Below, one piece after another: positions 57,290-64,000 of a DNA stretch of 64,000 nucleotides; the stretch's first letter is position 1; the number at the start of each line of letters is the position of its first letter. Origin of the DNA: Flavobacteriales bacterium (GTDB taxonomy: Bacteria > Bacteroidota > Bacteroidia > Flavobacteriales_F > PHOS-HE28); NCBI GenBank assembly GCA_016717225.1, contig JADKGB010000034.1:117104-181103 (forward strand). The letters run 5' to 3'. The notes below the pieces were generated by a model. The model was not told where the DNA came from. It was given only the letters and a program-made list of their open reading frames with translations, and ran no database searches. A program made the position numbers and the translations under genes.

Positions 57290-58030
57290 ATGAGCACAAA
57301 CCCTTCTCTGAAGTTTCTTCGCTCATTGCATCAGCGCAAACAGCGCGAGGAGCAAGGTCTTTTCCTTGTTCAGGGTCGAAAATTGGTGAATGAGCTGCGG
57401 GCATCCTCTTTGATCATTGACAGCTACCATGCCACGAGCGAGGTGGCCAAGGAACTCGGACTCGTTGATGCAAGGATCCATCCTCCCCATGATCTGGAGC
57501 GCATGGGAACGTTGGAACAGGGCAATGAAGTGATCGCTGTGGTACGCACACCCGCTGCGCTTCCGCCGCGAGCTCCACATGGCCATGAACTGGTTCTTGC
57601 ATTGGATGGCATCAGTGATCCAGGGAATCTGGGAACACTGTTGCGTATTGCGGATTGGTTCGGCGTGGAACAGGTCTGGTGCTCGCTGGATTGTGTTGAA
57701 GCATACAACCCCAAGTGCGTGCAGGCGAGCATGGGGTCGCTCTTTCGATCAAGCGTGCGGTACGGGGAACTACCGCTGGCGATCATGGATGCTGTTGGAG
57801 CGAATGCGGAAGTGTACAAAGCCGAAGCATCTGGCGAGAATGTGTTCAACACCGAGCTTAAGCGGCCGGCCGTGCTTGTGCTTGGTAGCGAATCGCACGG
57901 GCTGCGCGACGCGGTGAAGCATGGACCAGGCCGTAGTATTTCCGTTCCACGGTTCGGATCAGCGGAATCGCTCAATGTAGCGGCAGCCGCAGCGGCACTT
58001 TGCATGGAGTTCGCACGCAGGAAAAACTAG
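57290..58030 (+). CDS. SpoU/TrmH-family RNA 2'-O-methyltransferase
   Basis: 246 residues. An N-terminal substrate-binding domain (LRSLHQRKQREEQGLFLVQG) precedes the SPOUT knot: LALDGISDPGNLGTLLRIAD (motif 1 with N and R), LVLGSESHGL (motif 2) and VPRFGSAESLNVAAAAAALC (motif 3), typical of TrmH/RlmB. It methylates a ribose 2'-OH in tRNA or 23S rRNA; the exact nucleotide cannot be told. It is divergent from tamL. Confidence 0.93.
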   Translation: MSTNPSLKFLRSLHQRKQREEQGLFLVQGRKLVNELRASSLIIDSYHATSEVAKELGLVDARIHPPHDLERMGTLEQGNEVIAVVRTPAALPPRAPHGHELVLALDGISDPGNLGTLLRIADWFGVEQVWCSLDCVEAYNPKCVQASMGSLFRSSVRYGELPLAIMDAVGANAEVYKAEASGENVFNTELKRPAVLVLGSESHGLRDAVKHGPGRSISVPRFGSAESLNVAAAAAALCMEFARRKN

Positions 58031-58064
58031 GAGTTCCGAGCCCTGCTCGTTGACCGCGCTGTGC

Positions 58065-59597
58065 TCAAGAACCAGCGCCGATCCGCTCCGCAACGCGCAT
58101 ACCGTCCATGGCCGCACTCACGATGCCACCCGCGTAACCCGAACCTTCACCACAGGGGTACAAACCGATCACATCGGGGTGTTGGAGCGTGATCGGATCG
58201 CGTGGGATCTTCACTGGAGAACTGGTTCTCGATTCTACGGCTACGAGAACCGCTTCAATGGTTCTGTATCCGCGCATTTTTTCGCCGAAGGCTTTCAATC
58301 CCTCGCGCAAACGGGATGAGATCTCCAGTGGCAGAACATCATCCAGCCGGTATGGCACGATGCCGGGCTGATAGCTGCAGGTGGGCAGATCCGCGCTCGG
58401 TCGATCGAGAATGAAATCCTCCATACGTTGTGCTGGTGCTGATTGCCTCATACCTCCTGCACGCCACGCAGCTTGTTCAATGTGTTGTTGGTAACGAACG
58501 CCTGCCAAAGCATCGGTCCCGATTGGTCGCGTTTCAACCACAATACCCGAATTCGCGAAGGGATTGTTCCGCTTGCTTGGGCTCCAACCATTGGTAACAA
58601 CCTCCCCGGGCGCTGTGGCGCATGGTGCTATGATGCCTCCAGGGCACATGCAAAAACTGTACACGCCCTGCCCGTCCACTTGCTGCACCGCATTGTAGCT
58701 CGCCGGGGGCAGATAGGGGTCGCGCACATCGCAGTGGTATCGGATGCGATCGATCACTACCTGCGGATGCTCGATCCGCACCCCAAGAGCGAACGGTTTC
58801 GCTTCGATACGGATGTTCTTCGCGTGGAGCAATTCGAAAATATCGCGAGCCGAATGACCTGTTGCCAGAACCACGGCCGGGGCCAAGACTTCTTCCCCAC
58901 TCGCGGTTCGTACTCCTTGAACTGTTCCGTTGGTCAGGATCAGATCGACAACCTGCACACCGAAACGAACTTCACCACCTGCTGCGATGATGGCCTCGCG
59001 CATGGCCGTAATGATCTCCGGCAATTTGTTGGTACCGATATGCGGATGTGCATCCACGAGAATGTCCGGCGTAGCACCGAATGATACCAGCGTGCGCAAC
59101 ACGGCTGCTACATCTCCTCGTTTGTCACTACGCGTGTATAGTTTACCGTCGCTATAGGTACCCGCGCCACCCTCGCCAAAACAGTAATTGCTATTGGGGT
59201 CCACAATATGCTCACGCCCTATTCTGGCCAGGTCCCTTCGCCTTGCCCGAACGTCCTTTCCACGTTCCAGAACAATGGGCTTAAGGCCTTTCTGAATGCA
59301 CTTCAAGGCAGCGAAAAGGCCGGCCGGACCAGAGCCTATGATGACCACCGCTCTTGAATTCGACACATCGGAAAAACTGGGCCTTTCAATACGTTCGGTC
59401 ACCAGTTCTTCTGTAGAGACTTCCACACGCAGGCGCACCAATGGCTGCTTGCTACGCGCATCGATGGAACGCTTGATGATGCGCGAACCCCGTAGTACAG
59501 AAACCTGGATACCTGCTTCTTCCGCTGCCGCTTCACGCACCAGGATCGGATCGGCCGCCTCGCGCGGGGGCAGTGCGATCTCCACCGTGCGCAACAT
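58065..59597 (-). CDS. NAD(P)/FAD-dependent oxidoreductase (COG2509-like)
   Basis: 510 residues. After an N-terminal domain (RTVEIALPPREAADPILVRE, RGSRIIKRSIDARSKQPLVR) comes the FAD dinucleotide motif VVIIGSGPAGLFAALKCIQK (GSGPAG at 88-93), YCFGEGGAGTYSDGKLYTRS and VVLATGHSARDIFELL. The C-terminus ends GEGSGYAGGIVSAAMDGMRV. It belongs to a widespread uncharacterised group of FAD-dependent dehydrogenases. Its start lies 6 nt after the porT stop on the same strand, so it is likely the last gene of that operon. Confidence 0.88.
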   Translation of the reverse strand: MLRTVEIALPPREAADPILVREAAAEEAGIQVSVLRGSRIIKRSIDARSKQPLVRLRVEVSTEELVTERIERPSFSDVSNSRAVVIIGSGPAGLFAALKCIQKGLKPIVLERGKDVRARRRDLARIGREHIVDPNSNYCFGEGGAGTYSDGKLYTRSDKRGDVAAVLRTLVSFGATPDILVDAHPHIGTNKLPEIITAMREAIIAAGGEVRFGVQVVDLILTNGTVQGVRTASGEEVLAPAVVLATGHSARDIFELLHAKNIRIEAKPFALGVRIEHPQVVIDRIRYHCDVRDPYLPPASYNAVQQVDGQGVYSFCMCPGGIIAPCATAPGEVVTNGWSPSKRNNPFANSGIVVETRPIGTDALAGVRYQQHIEQAAWRAGGMRQSAPAQRMEDFILDRPSADLPTCSYQPGIVPYRLDDVLPLEISSRLREGLKAFGEKMRGYRTIEAVLVAVESRTSSPVKIPRDPITLQHPDVIGLYPCGEGSGYAGGIVSAAMDGMRVAERIGAGS

Positions 59598-59603
59598 GGC
59601 GCG

Positions 59604-60336
59604 TCAGCCTTCGAACGTAAGGGTGAACATCCAGGTCTTGCTGCGCAAACTCTGGAGCGGAGTACTGAAACGAGTACCGTCATCAATGAGCAGGTTCGGT
59701 ATCCCAATGCCCATTTTCAGTTCCATGCCGAATTTGAAATATGGCAGGAACATGTCCGCACCACCTCCCACTTCAGCGCTGTAGTCGTTCTTCACCAACT
59801 TCACCACGCTTTCCTCATCGAGCTCCTGGTTCACGTCCTTCTGGCTGGCCATATCGATGCTGAATTTTCCGCCGGCGATCACATACACCGCGAAATTGTT
59901 GATGCGATCGCTCCGCATTTTCAACAGCACCGGGAAATTCAAGCCAAGTGCTTTCGACCGGCTTATCGAACGTAATGGTCTTGCCATCGCTCTTCTTGAA
60001 CCGGTAGCTGAGCACGCGGTCCTGGAAGGAGAGTGTTGGAATGAAGCGGAGGCTCAAATTCGGCGTCATATTGAAACTGGTGACGATGCCCAGATTGAAC
60101 CCTGGTTGACGTATATGATCGACCACTTGGATGGAATCCGTGAACGGTGCGTTCGGCTTGAGCTTCAGGAAAAAATCAGATGTGTTGTACCCGAGCAGAA
60201 ATCCGAAATGGAGGGGTCGTAGGTCAAAATTCTGCAAGTTCTGCGTGACGATGCGCTTTTGCCCGAAGGCCTGTCGCCCACCCAGAACAGTGGTCAACAG
60301 AAGAATGATGAAGATCGCCGTGCGGTTACGTGTCAT
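59604..60336 (-). CDS. porT: PorT-family T9SS outer-membrane protein, frameshifted
   Basis: From ATG 60336 (MTRNRTAIFIILLLTTVLGG, signal peptide) the frame reads QNLQNFDLRPLHFGFLLGYN, PGFNLGIVTSFNMTPNLSLR and ESTWLEFP. It then loses the family; the next frame gives NFPVLLKMRSDRINNFAVYV, IAGGKFSIDMASQKDV and LRSKTWMFTLTFEG, ending at 59604. Dropping one C from the CCC near 59942-59944 joins the two (ESTWLEFPVLLKMRSDR) into a 243-residue protein. PorT is an outer-membrane component needed for type IX secretion, and its position after ubiE is typical. Since this genome encodes T9SS cargo, an uncorrected base error is more likely than true loss. Confidence 0.8.
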
Positions 60337-60421
60337 GGTTTCGGGAACGAAAGTAGCGTGCAATAATTGCCTTGCGGATGAGCATGGCGACCAATTTTCG
60401 AACCCTTGTGAACGACCGGGT

Positions 60422-61138
60422 CTACTTGCGAGCGATGTACAACGTTGCAATACCGCCCGTGAGCGAACGGCTGGTCACTTCCCTTCCGCCACAGTTGCGC
60501 AGAATGGCCACGAACGCTGGTCCTTCCGGGAATGCATCCACGCTGGCGGGCAGGTAGGTGTACGCAGCACTGTCCTTGCTCACCAAGCGACCGATGGCTG
60601 GCATTATCCGGTGGAAATAGAAGTGGAAGAATGGTCGCATCCAACCATGGGGCTTCGAGAACTCCAGAACAAAAAGGCGCCCGTTCGGTTTCAGCACCCG
60701 CAGCATACCACGGACCCCTCGATCGAGGTCTTCGAAATTGCGGACTCCAAAAGCAACCGTGATGGCATCGAACCGGTTGTCGGCAAAAGGAAGGTCGGCA
60801 GCGTCACCGCGCACCAGTTCCACACGTGAGGAAAGTCCTGCCTTTTTCACTTTCTCACGGCCGAAACCCAACATGCCTTCGGAGATGTCGGCCCCGGTTA
60901 CACGATCGACCTGCTTCGCTGCCATGATAGCCAGGTCAGCAGTTCCGGTGGCCACATCGAGCAACTCACGCACATTCTCTTGCCCAACAGAACGCATCAC
61001 CTTGCGCCGCCAGCTTTGGTCAGTACCGAAAGACAGCAATCGATTGAGCAGGTCATACTTCGGCGAAATGGAATCGAACATGCGCTCCACTTGCTCACGC
61101 TTGGAGCCATCAGCGGTATAGGGTTTCACTGCACTCAT
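60422..61138 (-). CDS. ubiE: Demethylmenaquinone methyltransferase UbiE/MenG
   Basis: 238 residues from ATG 61138, which overlaps the stop of the kinase gene as TGATG. SAM methyltransferase fold with the UbiE signatures YDLLNRLLSFGTDQSWRRKV, LLDVATGTADLAIMAAK and VAFGVRNFEDLDRGVRGMLR, ending LTGGIATLYIARK. It methylates demethylmenaquinone to menaquinone, the quinone of this phylum. It is translationally coupled to the heptose kinase gene upstream. Confidence 0.95.
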   Translation of the reverse strand: MSAVKPYTADGSKREQVERMFDSISPKYDLLNRLLSFGTDQSWRRKVMRSVGQENVRELLDVATGTADLAIMAAKQVDRVTGADISEGMLGFGREKVKKAGLSSRVELVRGDAADLPFADNRFDAITVAFGVRNFEDLDRGVRGMLRVLKPNGRLFVLEFSKPHGWMRPFFHFYFHRIMPAIGRLVSKDSAAYTYLPASVDAFPEGPAFVAILRNCGGREVTSRSLTGGIATLYIARK

Positions 61139-62136
61139 CACAGGTTCAATTTCTCGGCCTCAGCCAACAACTGCTGTCGATCGATAGGTACGACCCCCAC
61201 ATGCTCACATACCAGACCGCCAGCCAAATTGGACCACGCGGCGATCGAATTCAAGGACAAGCCCTGCGCGAGACAGAGGGAAGCCACTGCGATAACGCTA
61301 TCCCCTGCACCGCTGACATCCACGATCGTGCGCGGATGGGCCGCAATAAAGTGCTCCTCCCCTTCCTGATGTATGTACACGCCGTGTTCGCTCAAACTGA
61401 TCAACGAGGTCTTGTTCTTGATCCGCGCTTCCAACTGTTGAACCGCACTCCGAACGCCTTCCTTGTCTCCACTGTGCAATTCCAGCTTCATCCCTTCCCG
61501 CAGTTCCTTCAGATTCGGCTTGAACAGATCAACACCCAGATAGGCGAAGAAGTTCTTCTTCTTCGGATCGACCGCGACAGGCACACCGTGCTTTTTCGCT
61601 TCGTCGATCACACCCTGAATAACACGTTCGGTCAGGACGCCTTTGTTGTAGTCCTCCAGAACAACCACGCCGGGTTTTGTGCTCGCAATGAGTTCTTTCA
61701 CCCGGTTCAGCAGGAGGTCTTCCTCTTCTGAAGTGAGATCAGCCTCCATTTCCTCATCCACACGGACCACGTGCTGGTTCGCACTGATGATGCGTGTTTT
61801 CACAGTGGTTCTGCGCTTTGCCGAGCGCACGATCCCATCGGTTGCAAGACCATCAGCACGCAATAACTGTTCAATGGTGTCGGCATGCACGTCATTACCG
61901 GTCACACTAACGATGATGGGCTTGGCCCCGAGCGCGTGCAGGTTGAGTACCACGTTGGCAGCTCCGCCGAGCCGCACACTTCTGTCGGTTACCTGCACCA
62001 CGGGAACAGGCGCTTCAGGGCTCATTCGCTCCACATGACCCCAGAGGTAGGCATCCACCATCACATCTCCTACAACCAGCGCTGTGGTGCGGGTGAACCC
62101 GTCTGCGATGGAGCGAGTAGTAGCGGACACGATCAA
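61138..62136 (-). CDS. rfaE1: D-glycero-beta-D-manno-heptose-7-phosphate kinase (HldE1/RfaE1, PfkB family)
   Basis: 332 residues. TTG 62136 overlaps the aminotransferase stop as TTGA; GTG 62130 is an alternative start. PfkB family features: VVGDVMVDAYLWGHVERMSP, RLGGAANVVLNLHALGAKPI, and the ATP/anion-hole motif TIVDVSGAGDSVIAVASLCL. It lacks the adenylyltransferase half of the fused HldE, so a separate HldE2 is expected elsewhere. It makes heptose bisphosphate for lipopolysaccharide core, although in Bacteroidota relatives it can serve other heptose glycans. Confidence 0.92.
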   Translation of the reverse strand: MIVSATTRSIADGFTRTTALVVGDVMVDAYLWGHVERMSPEAPVPVVQVTDRSVRLGGAANVVLNLHALGAKPIIVSVTGNDVHADTIEQLLRADGLATDGIVRSAKRRTTVKTRIISANQHVVRVDEEMEADLTSEEEDLLLNRVKELIASTKPGVVVLEDYNKGVLTERVIQGVIDEAKKHGVPVAVDPKKKNFFAYLGVDLFKPNLKELREGMKLELHSGDKEGVRSAVQQLEARIKNKTSLISLSEHGVYIHQEGEEHFIAAHPRTIVDVSGAGDSVIAVASLCLAQGLSLNSIAAWSNLAGGLVCEHVGVVPIDRQQLLAEAEKLNL

Positions 62137-63308
62137 TGTGCTGTGAGCACTTTTGCAATACGACCCACCGCAGCGAGCAGCTTATCGTCACTGGTGGCGT
62201 AGCTTATCCGAACAGTGTTCATCGCTCCGAACGAGTCACCTTCCACAATGCCAACGCCAGCGGAATCGAGCAAGTAAAGGCACAGCTCGGATGATGTTTT
62301 CAAGTTGGTATCGTTCAAACTGGAACTCACATCCGGCAAAACATAGAACGCACCTTGCGGAACATTGCAGCGCCAGCCCGGTACTTTTTTCAAGGCTTCG
62401 ATCAGCAGGTCACGACGACGGAGGAAATCGGCACGCATGCCGCCCAACAATTCAGGGTCGGCCTCCATACATGCGATCGTTACGCGCTGAGCGATGCTGT
62501 TGGTCCCGCTGGTGAACTGGCCCTGGATCTTCATTGCCGCTTGCGTGATCCATAGCGGTGCACCGATATATCCAACCCTCCAACCCGTCAATGCAAAAGC
62601 TTTACTGAGCCCGTTCACGGTGATGGTGCGCTCCATCATCCCCGGCAATGCTGCGAAAGACCGATGGGTGCCGCTGAACACGATGTGCTCATAGATCTCG
62701 TCGCTGATCACATATAGTTCCGGCCACTTGCGAACCACATCGGCAAGTGCCTCCATTTCTTCCTTCGTAAGCACGGAACCGCTCGGGTTGCAAGGCGAAC
62801 TGAACATGAGCAGTCGTGTTCGCGAGGTAATTGCAGCGGCGATCCGGGCAACGGAAGGTTTGTAATCCTCTTCCAAGGTGGATCGGACAATGATCGGCAC
62901 ACCACCCGCGATGCGAACCTGCTCGGCGTAGGTAACCCAGAAAGGCGCTGGGATCACGACCTCATCACCCGGCCCAACCAGTGCCATCACCACGTTCATG
63001 ATCGACTGCTTGGCCCCGGTGCTCACCATGATCTGGTCAGCCGTGTATTCCAAGTCGTTATCGCGCTTCAACTTTTTGACAATGGCCTGTCTCACATCCA
63101 GGAATCCGTTCACTGGCGAGTACTTGTGCCAAGGCCCCTTGATCGCCGCATGGGCAGCTTCGAGCGCGAAGGCAGGTGGATCGTGATCCGGTTCGCCGAG
63201 GCTGAGATCGATGATGTCCTTGCCTTGGGCCCTCAGCTCACGGCTGCGCCGAGCCATGAGCAGGGTTGCGGGTTCTACAATAGCTGTTACAAGTGGGGAC
63301 AAGCGCAT
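62133..63308 (-). CDS. Aspartate-type aminotransferase, class I
   Basis: 391 residues from ATG 63308 (MRLSPLVTAIVEPATLLMAR); the first in-frame codon upstream at 63338 is not an ATG. Motifs: ARRSRELRAQGKDIIDLSLG, SPVNGFLDVRQAIVKKLKRD, STGAKQSIMNVVMALVGPGD, FSSPCNPSGSVLTKEEMEAL and the PLP lysine K236 in NGLSKAFALTGWRVGYI. It fits AspC-like (subgroup I-gamma) enzymes that transaminate aspartate. It heads the operon with rfaE1 and ubiE by overlapping ends. Confidence 0.93.
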   Translation of the reverse strand: MRLSPLVTAIVEPATLLMARRSRELRAQGKDIIDLSLGEPDHDPPAFALEAAHAAIKGPWHKYSPVNGFLDVRQAIVKKLKRDNDLEYTADQIMVSTGAKQSIMNVVMALVGPGDEVVIPAPFWVTYAEQVRIAGGVPIIVRSTLEEDYKPSVARIAAAITSRTRLLMFSSPCNPSGSVLTKEEMEALADVVRKWPELYVISDEIYEHIVFSGTHRSFAALPGMMERTITVNGLSKAFALTGWRVGYIGAPLWITQAAMKIQGQFTSGTNSIAQRVTIACMEADPELLGGMRADFLRRRDLLIEALKKVPGWRCNVPQGAFYVLPDVSSSLNDTNLKTSSELCLYLLDSAGVGIVEGDSFGAMNTVRISYATSDDKLLAAVGRIAKVLTAH

Positions 63309-63440
63309 TTCAGGATACCTACTCTGCGCCTCGCGCAACGAAGGGGTGCTTTGATGAGGCGGCGAAAATAGGAATGTCGCTTCGGGAGCCGCTGCCGTTT
63401 CGTCTACAGATACCGATATTCGTCAACCGATTTTTCCACG

Positions 63441-63980
63441 ATGACAGGTGATCAATGGTTCCAGGTGATGCTCACAGTGCTCCCAAGCGTTGTGGTTTTC
63501 CTCACCTCTTTCTATGTGCTGCGCAGCATGCTGAGCAGCCGTGCACAGGAGCATCATGCCGAATACCTGGCCCAGATCAAGAAGGAAGACCATAAGCACG
63601 CTTTGCCTTTGCGATTGCAGGCCTATGAGCGGCTCACGCTCTTTTTGGAACGTATCGGTCCTGGTCAATTGGTTTTGCGCGTGCACAAGAGCAATATGAC
63701 GAGCCAGATCCTGCATGGTGAGTTGTTGGCGACCATTCGCGAAGAGTATGAGCACAACGTGACGCAACAGATCTATGTGAGCGACAAAGCATGGAGCCAG
63801 GTCAAGATGGCCAAGGAAGAAACCTTGCGTATTGTGAACATCGCCTTTGAGCAGACCGGTCCAAGCGCCAGCGGAACGGCATTGAGCCAGCGTGTTTTCG
63901 AAACCGCAGGAAGGCTTTCCCACTTACCGACCCAAGTGGCTATTCTTTCCTTGAGGGAAGAGGTCAGGAAGATGTTCTGA
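63441..63980 (+). CDS. Membrane-anchored protein of unknown function, Bacteroidota-specific
   Basis: 179 residues. One N-terminal hydrophobic helix (QWFQVMLTVLPSVVVFLTSF YVL) is followed by a helical, basic-acidic cytosolic part (QEHHAEYLAQIKKEDHKHAL, QAYERLTLFLERI) and a second helical half (EYEHNVTQQIYVSDKAWSQV). Similar proteins next to aminotransferase genes are known to me from related genomes but have no function. It is divergent from the aminotransferase. Confidence 0.7.
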   Translation: MTGDQWFQVMLTVLPSVVVFLTSFYVLRSMLSSRAQEHHAEYLAQIKKEDHKHALPLRLQAYERLTLFLERIGPGQLVLRVHKSNMTSQILHGELLATIREEYEHNVTQQIYVSDKAWSQVKMAKEETLRIVNIAFEQTGPSASGTALSQRVFETAGRLSHLPTQVAILSLREEVRKMF

Positions 63981-64000
63981 GGAGGTTGTGACGGTGGAGG

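Overview
The window looks like a chromosomal piece of a Bacteroidota genome, most likely a flavobacterial-type lineage with fairly high GC (above 50% by eye, not counted). The evidence is: proteins ending in type IX secretion (T9SS) sorting domains (genes ending at 13799, 16388 and 39338); a porT homologue; a lipoprotein TamL-type assembly factor; a short RpoD of about 288 residues; S9B dipeptidyl peptidase and POT transporters; a VapBC-like pair with a Bacteroidota-style antitoxin; and TTG/TAnnTTTG-type promoters. I see no rRNA, tRNA, transposase, prophage or CRISPR array.

Layout. 1-3.9 kb: small secreted or thioredoxin-like genes, a 21-bp (heptad-coding) tandem repeat, and a PIN toxin with its antitoxin. 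3.9-10.6 kb: EttA, a GT39-like membrane protein, MurQ, a four-helix-bundle protein, a Nudix hydrolase and an MnmD-type methyltransferase, with short dispersed palindromic repeats in the gaps. 10.7-21.3 kb: large exported proteins (a beta-propeller with PKD, a triple DUF4397 protein, a modular surface protein) plus a CarH-like B12 MerR regulator, a MORN-like lipoprotein and a GlcD-type oxidase. 21.3-32.9 kb: a broken YiiX-like hydrolase, bestrophin and an MFS carrier, then a peptide-use cluster (dipeptidyl peptidase and three tandem POT transporters) and two thioredoxin-fold exported proteins. 33-39 kb: a MATE pump, a DUF1573 protein, an aminotransferase and a two-gene secreted pair. 39.5-45.9 kb: three tandem paralogous surface proteins behind one clear promoter. 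45.9-48.5 kb: two tandem arrays of long structured repeats separated by a small GIY-YIG nuclease gene. 48.5-64 kb: core genes (rpoD, pnp, rpsO, accD, class I aldolase, tamL, an rRNA/tRNA methyltransferase, an FAD oxidoreductase, porT, ubiE, heptose kinase, an aspartate-type aminotransferase).

The most unusual thing is the 45.9-48.5 kb locus. About ten copies of a ~175-bp unit are followed, after a GIY-YIG ORF, by about three copies of a related ~155-bp unit. In both families a 46-nt hairpin is kept although its middle helix has a completely different sequence (CGTGGG/CCCGCG against GCACAGG/CCTGTGC). This is covariation and implies selection on structure.

Several genes are interrupted by what look like single-base changes: a four-helix-bundle gene, a YiiX-like gene, one surface paralogue (twice), tamL (in-frame TAA) and porT. 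Because porT and tamL should be needed in a T9SS-positive cell, uncorrected sequencing errors are at least as likely as real decay.
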